From CAYRVX01 sp964642165 (GTDB lineage: Bacteria > Planctomycetota > Phycisphaerae > SM23-33), in the NCBI GenBank assembly GCA_964642165.1, contig CAZXOC010000183.1, positions 1 through 15,244 of the forward strand: a DNA stretch of 15,244 nt. The letters are read 5' to 3'. The notes below the pieces were generated by a model. It made no database searches, was not told where the DNA came from, and saw only the letters and a program-made list of their open reading frames with translations. The position numbers were made by a program, and so were the translations under genes. Positions 6,114 to 14,057 of the stretch are shown here, piece by piece; the first letter of the stretch is position 1; the number at the start of each line of letters is the position of its first letter.

Positions 6114-7592
6114 TCACCGGGCGAGCTTGCGGCGGAGCAGGCGCTGGACCTCCGCCGGCTGGGCCGCCCCGCGAGAGGCCTGCATCACCTGGCCCATCAG
6201 GAAGCCGAAGGCCTTCTTCTGCTTCTTCCCGCCTTCGGTAACCTGTTGCGCCGCCTGGGGATTCGCCGCGATGGCCTCCGCGACCCACGCCGCCAGCGCC
6301 GCGGCGTCGGTGACGGCCAGCAGCCCGTCGGCCTCCGCGATCCGCTCGGGGGAGCCGCCTTCGACCATCTTGTCGAATACTCTCGCCGCGGCCGTGGCGC
6401 TGATCCGGTCGTCGGCGAGCATCTTCGCCAGTTCGGCAAGCTGCCCCGCCGTGGCGCCCACCTCGGCGATGGTGCAGCCGCGGTCGTTGGCCAGGGCCGC
6501 GGCCCGGCCGAGCAGGAGATTCGTGCATCGCTTGGCGTCGGCTCCGGCGGCGATCGCCGCGTCCAGCAGGTCGCCGGTGGGGGCGTCCTGCGTGAGGGCG
6601 TCGGCCTCCTTGAACGTCAGGCCGTGCCCCTCGATGTACCGCCGGCGCCGGGCGAGGGGCAGCTCGCCGATGGTCGCCGCGACGCGCCGGCGCCACGCCT
6701 CGGCCACGCGCACCGGCACGAGGTCCGGGTCCGGGAAGTAGCGGTAGTCGTGGCTCTCTTCCTTCTCCCGCTGGTAGACGGTGATGCCGCGCTCGTCGTC
6801 GTAGCCCCGGTTCTGCTTGTCGAGCTTGTCGATCGAGTAGCCGTCCGGGTCGCGGAGCCACTGCTCGTACTGGCGGTCGATCTCGTACCGCACGGTGTGC
6901 TCCAGCGCGCGGAAGCTGTTGAGGTTCTTGACCTCGACGATGGGCGTCCTGAAGGTGCGCCCGCCGCGCTCGACGTGCAGGTTGATGTTGGGCTCGAAGC
7001 GCACGTGGCCCATCTGCATGTTGGCCTCGCTGACGCCCAGCCAGCGGACCAGCCGGTGCATGTTCCGGGCGTAGGCCATCACCTCCTCGACGCTGTTCAT
7101 GTCCGGCTGGGAGACGATTTCCAGCAGCGGCACGCCGGCGCGGTTGAGGTCCACGCCCGTGTGCGCGGGGTGGTTGTGGACGTTCTTCCCTGCGTCCTCT
7201 TCCAGGTGGGCGCGGAGCACGCCGATGCGCTTGCTCGACCCGTCCGGCAGGGGGACCACCAGCTCGCCGTGCGCGCCGAGCGGCAGGTCGTACTGGCTGA
7301 TCTGGTAGTTCTTCGGCAGGTCGGGGTAGTAGTAGCTCTTGCGGTCCCACTTGGTGACGTGCGCCACCGTGCAGCCCAGCGCCAGGGCGACCTTCATGGC
7401 GTGCTCGACGGCCTGGCCGTTCATCACCGGCAGCACGCCCGGCATGCCCAGGCAGACCGGGCAGACGTTCGTGTTCGGCGGGTCGCCGAAGCGGTTCCGG
7501 CAGCGGCAGAACATCTTGGTCCGCGTCGCCAGCTCGACGTGGATCTCCAGGCCGATGACGGGCGTGACGATGTCGCTTGCTGTCTCGGGCAT
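6114..7592 (-). CDS. gatB: Asp-tRNA(Asn)/Glu-tRNA(Gln) amidotransferase subunit B
   Basis: A 492-residue subunit of the GatCAB amidotransferase. GatB binds the mischarged tRNA, phosphorylates the Asp or Glu carboxylate with ATP and receives ammonia from GatA. Landmarks are VIGLEIHVEL (12-21), a zinc site of the CxC...CxxC type (Cys29, Cys31, Cys44, Cys47; CPVCLGMPG), KSYYYPDLPKNYQISQYDLP (85-104) and the GatB signature VDLNRAGVPLLEIV (147-160). The C-terminal third is the helical YqeY-like tail domain (KKAFGFLMGQVMQASRG near the end). Length is normal. The ATG at 7592 is preceded by AAGGAA 5 nt upstream and matches the family start; a longer reading to 8162 overlaps the upstream gene and is discarded. 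It is the last gene of gatC-gatA-(zinc-ribbon gene)-gatB. Confidence 0.97.
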   Translation of the reverse strand: MPETASDIVTPVIGLEIHVELATRTKMFCRCRNRFGDPPNTNVCPVCLGMPGVLPVMNGQAVEHAMKVALALGCTVAHVTKWDRKSYYYPDLPKNYQISQYDLPLGAHGELVVPLPDGSSKRIGVLRAHLEEDAGKNVHNHPAHTGVDLNRAGVPLLEIVSQPDMNSVEEVMAYARNMHRLVRWLGVSEANMQMGHVRFEPNINLHVERGGRTFRTPIVEVKNLNSFRALEHTVRYEIDRQYEQWLRDPDGYSIDKLDKQNRGYDDERGITVYQREKEESHDYRYFPDPDLVPVRVAEAWRRRVAATIGELPLARRRRYIEGHGLTFKEADALTQDAPTGDLLDAAIAAGADAKRCTNLLLGRAAALANDRGCTIAEVGATAGQLAELAKMLADDRISATAAARVFDKMVEGGSPERIAEADGLLAVTDAAALAAWVAEAIAANPQAAQQVTEGGKKQKKAFGFLMGQVMQASRGAAQPAEVQRLLRRKLAR

Positions 7593-7648
7593 CGCGGTTC
7601 CTTGCCGGCCGGTCCGGGCGCGGGCCTCCTGCGGCACGCCCCCGGCCG

Positions 7649-8284
7649 CTACGCGTCGTCCTCCGGGCCGAAAATGCTGCGGTGGATGCCTGTCTGTTGC
7701 TCGGCCTCTTCGAGGAGCTTCTCCAGGTCGTCGAAGCCGTCCCCGGCGGCGCCGCGGCGCGGCGTGGGTGCCGGCGGCGCCGACGGGAGGATCTCCAGCC
7801 CCTCGGCCACGTCCGGCAGGCCCTCGGGCCCGCCGCGGTCGGTGCCCATCTTGCCGAGGGCCTTGGCGGCTTGCTCTTCGGGGCTCCGCGCCAGGTGCGC
7901 CGCGGCCCCGGCCTGCCGGGCCAGCGCGTCGGTGGCGCTGGCGGCGTCCATCCGCCGGCGAATCGGGCTGTGAAGCTGCACGAGGTCCACCATCATGGCC
8001 ACGTAGCCGCAGTCCAGGCAGACGGCGCCCTTCATCGGCAGGCTGTAGCCCTCTTCCGGCGGCTGCCCCGCCCTGGGGCTCTTTCGGCAGTACAAGAGCC
8101 GATCGGGCCCGGCGTAGACGTCGCGACCGAAGTCGAACCGCCGGCCGCCGCAGAACGGGCACTGAAGGCTCGGCTGGCGGGGCGCGGCAGGCTCGGGCTG
8201 CTCCCGCGCCGTCGCGCTGTCCGTCGGCGCGGCCGAGCCGTTCGGCCGGTCCTGTCCGTTCGTTTCTGGCTGCTCTTGCGTCAT
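7649..8284 (-). CDS. Zinc-ribbon protein encoded between gatA and gatB, unknown function
   Basis: A 211-residue protein I do not recognise. Residues 1-40 are Gln-, Pro- and Ala-rich and look disordered. A zinc-ribbon-like module follows: CPFCGG near 42-47, a single CRK near 66, and CLDCGY near 89-94, with a hydrophobic strand after it (VAMMVDLVQLHSP). The rest is Ala-rich helix, and the C terminus ends in an acidic segment (FDDLEKLLEEAEQQTG, then IFGPEDDA). It has no signal peptide or membrane segment. The ATG at 8284 has a GGGG run about 8 nt upstream. An in-frame GTG at 8308, overlapping the gatA stop as GTGA, would add eight residues and tie its translation to gatA. Its place inside the gatCAB operon suggests coexpression with the amidotransferase, but no interaction can be read from sequence. 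Confidence 0.75.
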   Translation of the reverse strand: MTQEQPETNGQDRPNGSAAPTDSATAREQPEPAAPRQPSLQCPFCGGRRFDFGRDVYAGPDRLLYCRKSPRAGQPPEEGYSLPMKGAVCLDCGYVAMMVDLVQLHSPIRRRMDAASATDALARQAGAAAHLARSPEEQAAKALGKMGTDRGGPEGLPDVAEGLEILPSAPPAPTPRRGAAGDGFDDLEKLLEEAEQQTGIHRSIFGPEDDA

Positions 8285-8304
8285 TCGAATTGCCCCATCC
8301 TCAC

Positions 8305-9823
<1,519 letters not shown>

Positions 9824-9827
<4 letters not shown>

Positions 9828-10126
9828 TGGCTGTCTCCGATCACCTTGGGCACCCGGAAGAAGTCGCCGTCGCGCGCGGGGGCGTTGGCCAGGGCCTCGT
9901 CGGGCGAGAGGCTCTCGCCCGGCTCGTCGTCCGCCAGAACGTTGTGCAGCTCCACCGCGTGGGCCATCGGCTCGACGCCCTCGGTGTCCAGCTCCTGGAG
10001 CTTGCCGAAGTGCTCCAGGATGGCGGCCAACTGCCGGCGGAAGGTGCGGACCTCCTCGTCGCTCAGCTCGATGCGGCTGAGCTTGCCGATGTGCCGCACC
10101 CGGTCCGCGTCGATGGTCTGGCTCAT
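9824..10126 (-). CDS. gatC: Asp-tRNA(Asn)/Glu-tRNA(Gln) amidotransferase subunit C
   Basis: The 100-residue small subunit that wraps and stabilises the GatA-GatB interface. Family landmarks are DRVRHIGKLSRIELSDEEV near the N terminus, the helix FRRQLAAILEHFGKLQELDT, and the C-terminal DGDFFRVPKVI. The ATG at 10126 has GGGAG 7 nt upstream. It is the first gene of the gatC-gatA-(zinc ribbon)-gatB operon, and its stop overlaps the gatA GTG start by four bases. The promoter is at 10193-10165, and a 7 bp hairpin lies at the predicted transcript start. It is divergent from infA. Confidence 0.96.
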
Positions 10127-10141
10127 GTCGCCGCTCCCGTC

Positions 10142-10159
10142 GGGCCGGCGGGCCGGCCC
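10142..10159 (-). other. Hairpin at the 5' end of the gatC transcript
   Basis: GGGCCGG (10142-10148), a 4 nt loop and CCGGCCC (10153-10159) form a perfect 7 bp GC stem. With transcription starting near 10158, the mRNA would begin with this stem, which ends 3 nt before the GGGAG ribosome-binding site (10138-10134). It could stabilise the message or limit initiation. Confidence 0.4.
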
Positions 10160-10164
10160 CCCTC

Positions 10165-10193
10165 ATCATTGGGAATTCGCCGCGCGGTGTCAA
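10165..10193 (-). promoter_or_regulatory. Promoter of the gatC operon
   Basis: On the minus strand a perfect TTGACA (10193-10188), a 17 bp spacer and AATGAT (10170-10165, four of six matches). It is back to back with the infA promoter, the two -35 boxes lying about 65 bp apart. Confidence 0.65.
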
Positions 10194-10258
10194 CTTGGGC
10201 TCCCCCGCGTCCGCCGGGCGCGGGGCGGGACGTCTCGTTTCTTGCCCGACCGCCGCGA

Positions 10259-10287
10259 TTGACGCCGCGGAGGCGCGGTGCTATAGT
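10259..10287 (+). promoter_or_regulatory. Promoter of infA
   Basis: TTGACG (10259-10264), a 17 bp spacer and TATAGT (10282-10287) match sigma70 consensus at five of six positions in each box, the best promoter in the window. Transcription would start near 10294, giving a leader of about 37 nt with AAGGAG at 10321-10326. Confidence 0.75.
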
Positions 10288-10330
10288 ACGCCCGTTGCCG
10301 AGACCCGCAGACGATAGATGAAGGAGCCGC

Positions 10331-10558
10331 ATGCCCAAGGGTGATGTCATCGAGGTGGAGGCGATCGTCAAGGCGGCCCTCCCGAACGCGATGTTCCGGC
10401 TGGAGATCGAGGTCGGCGAGAACAGGCACGAGATCATCGGCCACATCTCAGGCAAGATGCGTCGCCACTACATTCGCATCACGCCGGGAGACCGCGTGCT
10501 GGTGCAGCTCAGCCCGTACGACCTGACCAAGGGGCGGATCGTCTTCCGCCAGAGGTGA
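10331..10558 (+). CDS. infA: Translation initiation factor IF-1
   Basis: A 75-residue single OB-fold protein that binds the A site of the 30S subunit during initiation with IF-2 and IF-3. Nearly the whole length matches the family: GDVIEVEA, ALPNAMFRLEIE, HISGKMRRHYIRI, PGDRVLVQLSPYDLTKGRI and a basic end. It is three residues longer than E. coli IF-1 (72); the extra residues fall in the loop VGENRHEII (28-36) before HISGKM. AAGGAG lies 4 nt upstream of the ATG. It is transcribed alone from a strong promoter, away from the gatC operon, with a candidate terminator about 50 bp after the stop. Confidence 0.98.
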   Translation: MPKGDVIEVEAIVKAALPNAMFRLEIEVGENRHEIIGHISGKMRRHYIRITPGDRVLVQLSPYDLTKGRIVFRQR

Positions 10559-10608
10559 GGCCTCGGCCGGACGTGCAGAGCCGACGCACTCCGCGCAGTC
10601 GGGTCCGT

Positions 10609-10636
10609 GGCCGGCAGGCTGCGGGCCTTGTAGTTT
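10609..10636 (+). terminator. Candidate terminator of infA
   Basis: GGCC-g-GCA (10609-10616), a 3 nt loop and TGC-g-GGCC (10620-10627) pair with one internal G-G mismatch, followed by the T-rich TTGTAGTTT (10628-10636). This is the only T-rich run in the convergent space between infA and the PHP gene. A second GC hairpin (10637-10655, GCGCCG/CGGCGC, 7 nt loop) follows with no T tract on either strand. Confidence 0.45.
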
Positions 10637-10684
10637 GCGCCGGCCGGGGCGGCGCGAGGCGACCTCCGCGGGCGCTTCGGGGGT

Positions 10685-11320
10685 TCACGGCAGGGGCGAG
10701 TCCGCGTCGCGGTTGGCGTACTGCCCGGCCAGGACGATCTCGCGGACGTCGTCGGCGCGGGCCAGCGGGCGATCCGTCTCGATCCAGAACTGGCCGACCA
10801 TCTCGACCGAGTGGGCGTCGTCGGCGTTGACGACGGGCAGGCTCAGCCAGTCGGCCGTATGCTTCGCCATCTCGCCCGCCTTGGCGTTGTGGTTGCACGT
10901 GCGGTATTCGAGCGCATCGGGCAGCAGGCCGCGACGGATGATCTCATCGCCGCCTTCCCAGCGGTAGGGATGGGCCAGGATCGTCAGGTGGCCCGCCGCG
11001 GCGGCCTTGTCGAGGATCCCCCGCACGTCCGGTTGGGCCGACTCGGCCATCTGGAGGTACTCGGCGTCGTTCGTGCCGAGCACCAGCAGGTGCTGGAACG
11101 ACCACAATTCGCCGATGCTCAGCTCCACGCCGGGGAAGATCCGAAGCTTGGGGAACCGCTCCTGAAGCTCGGCGATCTCCTCGTCCGGCCAGACCGCGTC
11201 GTGCTCGGTGAGGTAGACGGCGCCGTAGTCCATCGCCACCAGCCGGTCCATCATGTCCGGGGGGCGATCCTGGGCACAGGCGCTGTAGCGGCTGGTGTGC
11301 AAATGCAGTTCGATCTTCAT
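10685..11320 (-). CDS. PHP-domain metal-dependent phosphoesterase family protein
   Basis: A 211-residue PHP-domain protein, an amidohydrolase-like fold that binds two or three metal ions. Metal ligands are visible in order: His6 and His8 (ELHLHTSRYS), His40-Asp41 (TEHD), Glu66 (FPGVELS), His77, His117 (LAHPYR), and Asp168 and His170 (NADDAHS). These belong to stand-alone PHP enzymes related to YciV-type nucleoside 3',5'-bisphosphate or oligonucleotide phosphatases, not to DNA polymerase PHP domains, but the true substrate is unknown. It has no signal peptide. The ATG at 11320 follows the upstream small gene's tandem TAG TAG after only 6 bp and has no strong ribosome-binding site, so translation is probably coupled to that gene. 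Confidence 0.88.
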   Translation of the reverse strand: MKIELHLHTSRYSACAQDRPPDMMDRLVAMDYGAVYLTEHDAVWPDEEIAELQERFPKLRIFPGVELSIGELWSFQHLLVLGTNDAEYLQMAESAQPDVRGILDKAAAAGHLTILAHPYRWEGGDEIIRRGLLPDALEYRTCNHNAKAGEMAKHTADWLSLPVVNADDAHSVEMVGQFWIETDRPLARADDVREIVLAGQYANRDADSPLP

Positions 11321-11326
11321 CGGCTA

Positions 11327-11470
11327 CTACTGCTTCCGAAGGCTCCTGACGAATTCCCGGGCCTCCGTGAGCCCCATGCCGCAGGCACGACGGGCGACGC
11401 GGGCCGCGGCGATCCGCTCGCCCTGTTCGGCCAGAGGAAGGAGTCTGTCCTCCAGCTCGGCCCGATCCAT
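11327..11470 (-). CDS. Small protein resembling the C-terminal domain of ribosomal protein bL12
   Basis: A 47-residue protein, ELEDRLLPLAEQG followed by RIAAARVARRACGMGLTEAR and EFVRSLRKQ. The second half follows the helix-turn-helix of the bL12 (L7/L12) C-terminal domain, whose family pattern is I-x-A-(I/V)-K...R...G-(L/M)-GL-x-EA-K-x-x-V. Only part of the domain is present, without the hinge or N-terminal dimer domain, so this is not the ribosomal bL12 gene. ATG 11470 is preferred over ATG 11494 because GGAG lies 8 nt before it and a TACAAT -10 box overlaps the upper ATG; the longer reading has 55 residues. Two TAG stops in a row end the gene, and the PHP gene starts 6 bp later, an operon-like pair. 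Function is unknown. Confidence 0.6.
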   Translation of the reverse strand: MDRAELEDRLLPLAEQGERIAAARVARRACGMGLTEAREFVRSLRKQ

Positions 11471-11478
11471 CTCCCTGG

Positions 11479-11482
11479 CTCC
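11479..11482 (-). promoter_or_regulatory. Ribosome-binding site that decides the start of the bL12-CTD-like gene
   Basis: GGAG on the minus strand, 8 nt before ATG 11470. The alternative ATG at 11494 has no purine-rich sequence upstream. Confidence 0.45.
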
Positions 11483-11492
11483 GGTCAGGTCC

Positions 11493-11525
11493 ATTGTATC
11501 GCGTCGGGCCCGGCGGACCGCCGGG
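11493..11525 (-). promoter_or_regulatory. Candidate promoter with a perfect dyad in place of the -35
   Basis: TACAAT (11498-11493, five of six matches to TATAAT) has no recognisable -35. Instead the 17 bp perfect palindrome CCCGGCGG-A-CCGCCGGG (11509-11525) covers that position. A second stem, CGAGCCG/CGGCTCG (11533-11551, 5 nt loop), lies just upstream. These could be an activator site plus promoter, or paired hairpins ending the asnS transcript, though neither has a T tract. Confidence 0.3.
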
Positions 11526-11580
11526 GATTCATCGAGCCGCTCGACGGCTCGCCCCGCCCCGGGCGTCCCGCGCGCTTTCG

Positions 11581-13002
11581 TCAGAACTCCGCGCTGCGCG
11601 GCGCGCGGGGGTAGGGGATCACGTCGCGAATGTTGGCCATGCCGGTGACGAACTGGACGGTGCGCTCCAGCCCCAGGCCGAAGCCCGCGTGCGGGCACGT
11701 GCCGTAGCGGCGGAGGTCCGCGTACCACCAGTACGTCTCCGCGTCCATCTCCTGGGCCTCCATGCGGTCCAGCAGGACGTCGAGGCGCTCCTCGCGCTGC
11801 GAGCCGCCGATGATCTCGCCGATCTTGGGCACGAGCACGTCCATGGCCGCGACGGTGAGCCGGCCTTCGGGGCCGCGGCGCGACGGGTCGTCGTCGTTGA
11901 GGCGCATGTAGAACGGCTTGATGCTTGCCGGGTAGTCCGTGATGATCACGGGCTTGTGGAACGTCTCTTCCGTCAGGTGCCGCTCGTGCTCCGTCTGGAG
12001 GTCGCTGCCCCACGCCACGGGGTACTCCCAGTCGCGCCCGGACTTGGTGAGGATGTCCATCGCCTCCGTGTAGCTGATCCGCTGGAACGTGCTGTCGACG
12101 ATGCGGCTCAGGCGGTCGATGAGCCCCTTGTCGATCCACTTGTTGAAGAGCTGCATGTCCTCGTCGCACCGCTGGAGGACGGCGGCGAAGATGTGCTTCA
12201 CGAAGTCCTCGGCCAGGTCCGCGTCGTCGCGGAGGTCGGCGAAGGCCATCTCCGGCTCGATCATCCAGAACTCCGCCAGGTGACGGGGCGTGTTGGAGTT
12301 CTCGGCGCGGAACGTCGGCCCGAACGTGTAGACGTTGCCCAGCGAGCAGGCGTACGGCTCGACCTCGAGCTGGCCCGAGACGGTCAGGTACGTCGCCCGC
12401 GCGAAGAAGTCCTGCGCGTAGTCGGTCCGGCCGTCCTCGCCGCGCGGCGGGTCGTCGGGGTCGATCGTCGTCACGCGGAACAGCTCGCCGGCGCCCTCGC
12501 AGTCGCTGGCGGTGATGATCGGCGTGTGCACGTACAGGAAGCCGCGCTGCTGGAAGAACTCGTGGATCGCCGCGCAGACGGCGTTGCGGACCCGGGCGAT
12601 CGCCCCGAACGTGTTCGTCCGCGTCCGCAGGTGCGCCTGGGCGCGGAGGAACTCGAAGGAGTGCCGCTTCGGCTGGATGGGGTAGTGCTCCGCGTCGGCC
12701 TGGCCGAGCACGCGGACCTCGTCGGCCTGGACCTCCACGCGCTGGCCCTTGGCGGGGCTTTCGACGAGCCGGCCGGTCACCACGACGGAGCACCCGCCCG
12801 CCAGGTGCACGACCTCGCCGTCGTAGTTGGGCAGCTTGTTGTCGGCGACGACCTGGAGCGTCGCGAGGCACGAGCCGTCGTTGAGGGCGATGAAGCTGAA
12901 GCCCCCGCCGCTGGTGCGGACCGTCCGCACCCAGCCGGCCACGGTGACCGTCTCGCCGACGGGCACGTTCGTCAGGGCGTCCTGGATGAGCCTGCGTTTC
13001 AT
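11581..13002 (-). CDS. asnS: Asparaginyl-tRNA synthetase
   Basis: A 473-residue class IIb synthetase that charges tRNA(Asn) with asparagine. An N-terminal OB-fold anticodon-binding domain (about 1-105; VAGWVRTVRTSGGGFSFIAL) leads into the catalytic core. Motif 1 lies near 153-175 (RGFLYVHTPIITASDCEGAG), followed by YLTVSGQLEVEPYACSLGNV (205-224), motif 2 at 230-251 (TFRAENSNTPRHLAEFWMIE) and motif 3 at 440-450 (GFGLGLERTVQ). The C terminus, RDVIPYPRAPRSAEF, is typical of AsnRS. RAENSNTPRHLAEF separates it from AspRS and LysRS. Length is close to the family's usual 466. The ATG at 13002 has AGGAG 7 nt upstream and lies below a near-consensus promoter. It may be read through into the bL12-CTD-like and PHP genes. 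Confidence 0.97.
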   Translation of the reverse strand: MKRRLIQDALTNVPVGETVTVAGWVRTVRTSGGGFSFIALNDGSCLATLQVVADNKLPNYDGEVVHLAGGCSVVVTGRLVESPAKGQRVEVQADEVRVLGQADAEHYPIQPKRHSFEFLRAQAHLRTRTNTFGAIARVRNAVCAAIHEFFQQRGFLYVHTPIITASDCEGAGELFRVTTIDPDDPPRGEDGRTDYAQDFFARATYLTVSGQLEVEPYACSLGNVYTFGPTFRAENSNTPRHLAEFWMIEPEMAFADLRDDADLAEDFVKHIFAAVLQRCDEDMQLFNKWIDKGLIDRLSRIVDSTFQRISYTEAMDILTKSGRDWEYPVAWGSDLQTEHERHLTEETFHKPVIITDYPASIKPFYMRLNDDDPSRRGPEGRLTVAAMDVLVPKIGEIIGGSQREERLDVLLDRMEAQEMDAETYWWYADLRRYGTCPHAGFGLGLERTVQFVTGMANIRDVIPYPRAPRSAEF

Positions 13003-13021
13003 GTTCCTTCTCCTGGCGGGT

Positions 13022-13050
13022 ATGATCCCGGCGGCCCGCGCGCGTGTCAA
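13022..13050 (-). promoter_or_regulatory. Promoter of asnS
   Basis: On the minus strand a perfect TTGACA (13050-13045), a 17 bp spacer and GATCAT (13027-13022, four of six matches). The predicted start near 13015 falls at the edge of AGGAG (13014-13010), so the leader would be only about 13 nt. Confidence 0.65.
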
Positions 13051-13061
13051 CGGGTGGCGAC

Positions 13062-13088
13062 GGAACCTGAATCGGGGCGGCAGGTTCC
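13062..13088. repeat. Perfect 8 bp inverted repeat upstream of the asnS promoter
   Basis: GGAACCTG (13062-13069) and CAGGTTCC (13081-13088), separated by 11 bp, lie 11 bp upstream of the asnS -35 box. The half-site spacing of about two helical turns suits a dimeric regulator. It is less GC-biased than its surroundings, so chance is less likely. No matching regulator is in the window. Confidence 0.5.
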
Positions 13089-13320
13089 AGTTCGTGTGAG
13101 GCGGGCGGCGGGCCTGGGATGCACGGCCGCGCGGTGGCCTGCATTCAGGCCGACCCGCGGGCGCATGTGCCCACCGTCGCGGGCGTCGCCTGGGGCGGGG
13201 AGGTGAAGGTCGCCCGCCTCGCCGGCAAGGCCCACGGCGCGATGGCGGCTGCCGGGCGGGAAGGTGCGGACGAAGCGCGTCATCGTGGTCAAGCCCACGC
13301 GGATCGCGCTGCCGATAGGG

Positions 13321-13326
13321 GAGAGG
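13321..13326 (+). promoter_or_regulatory. Ribosome-binding site that decides the start of the L,D-transpeptidase gene
   Basis: GAGAGG, preceded by GGG, lies 8 nt before ATG 13335. It selects this start over the in-frame ATG at 13119. Confidence 0.7.
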
Positions 13327-13334
13327 TAGACCGA

Positions 13335-14057
13335 ATGGTTTGGACAGCGGCACGGGTGTTTCTCGGCAAGCGGCGGCCCTGGCGCACGAGGCGGCGGCTC
13401 GCAGTCTGGGCCCGCCGCCGGATGGCCTGGCTCGGCGAGGCACGGAGGCTGACGTGGATCATCATCGGCGAACTCGCGATCGTGGCGGCGGTGGGGGGGC
13501 TGGCGGGCTACCGCTTCCTCGCGGGGCGAGGGGAGGAGGGCGATGACGTGAAGCCGCCGTTCGCCGTTCGCTGGACCCACGAGCCCCTGGGGCAACTGGC
13601 CGAGCCGTGCGTGAAGGTCTGCAAGTCGCGGAGAGTCCTGACCGTCTACGACGGCGAGCGGCCGGTCAAGAGCTACCGCGTGGCCGTGGGGTCCCAGCCC
13701 GGAGACAAGCAGCGCGAAGGCGACCGCCGCACGCCGGAAGGCGAGCTGACCGTCTGCGTGAGGAACCCCAACTCCCGGTACGTCGTGTCGCTGGGGCTGA
13801 GCTATCCCAACGAGGAGGACGCCGCCCGCGGGCTGCGCGACGGGCTCATCACGCAGGCCCAGCACGACGCCATCGCCGACGCCGTTCGCCAGGACCTGCC
13901 CCCGCCGTGGGACACCCCGCTGGGAGGGGAGATCATGATCCACGGCTGCCGGGGCGGGCGCGACACGACGCTCGGGTGCGTCGCGATGGAGGACGACGCC
14001 ATCCGCGAGCTGTACCCGCGCCTGCCCCTCGGCACGCCGGTGACGATCCTGCCGTAG
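13335..14057 (+). CDS. Membrane-anchored L,D-transpeptidase (YkuD) family protein, YafK-like
   Basis: A 240-residue protein predicted to act on peptidoglycan in the periplasm. A strongly basic N terminus (residues 11-38, many Arg) precedes one membrane helix at about 39-62 (LTWIIIGELAIVAAVGGLAG), giving N-inside topology. The YkuD-type domain covers about 93-240: KSRRVLTVYDGERPVKSYRV, VAVGSQPGDKQREGDRRTPE, then IMIHGCRGGRDTTLGCVAM with His203 and the presumed catalytic Cys215. The site reads TLGCVAM rather than the common SHGCxR, closer to YafK/DpaA-type proteins, some of which are amidases rather than transpeptidases. A helical insertion (about 158-192; NEEDAARGLRDG, QAQHDAIADAVRQ) separates the two halves of the domain. 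The start is set by GAGAGG at 13321. An intrinsic hairpin follows the stop directly. Confidence 0.85.
   Translation: MVWTAARVFLGKRRPWRTRRRLAVWARRRMAWLGEARRLTWIIIGELAIVAAVGGLAGYRFLAGRGEEGDDVKPPFAVRWTHEPLGQLAEPCVKVCKSRRVLTVYDGERPVKSYRVAVGSQPGDKQREGDRRTPEGELTVCVRNPNSRYVVSLGLSYPNEEDAARGLRDGLITQAQHDAIADAVRQDLPPPWDTPLGGEIMIHGCRGGRDTTLGCVAMEDDAIRELYPRLPLGTPVTILP

Larger units (their letters stand above)
13003..13334. other. 332 bp divergent intergenic region between asnS and the L,D-transpeptidase gene
   Basis: The left part holds the asnS ribosome-binding site, its promoter (13050-13022) and an 8 bp dyad (13062-13088). From 13089 to about 13320 I see only GC-rich sequence without a convincing promoter, RNA gene or coding sequence. 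An open extension of the L,D-transpeptidase frame back to ATG 13119 exists but has no ribosome-binding site and reads as low-complexity Ala/Arg sequence. Confidence 0.6.

Noticed and set aside
4340..6241. Long plus-strand open frame opposite the BRCT/coiled-coil gene
   Set aside because: It is a repetitive Val/Leu/Gly/Asp reading, the antisense of a charged coiled coil; it has no recognisable domain and the minus-strand gene is well supported.
11494..13206. Long plus-strand open frame covering asnS, and a minus-strand frame at 11327-13144
   Set aside because: Both overlap asnS, whose class II motifs are complete, and read as low-complexity shadows. Only the last part of the minus-strand frame is kept, as the separate small bL12-CTD-like gene.
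13119..13334. N-terminal extension of the L,D-transpeptidase frame to ATG 13119
   Set aside because: No ribosome-binding site; low-complexity sequence before the real basic/membrane N terminus; a strong site exists at 13321 for ATG 13335.
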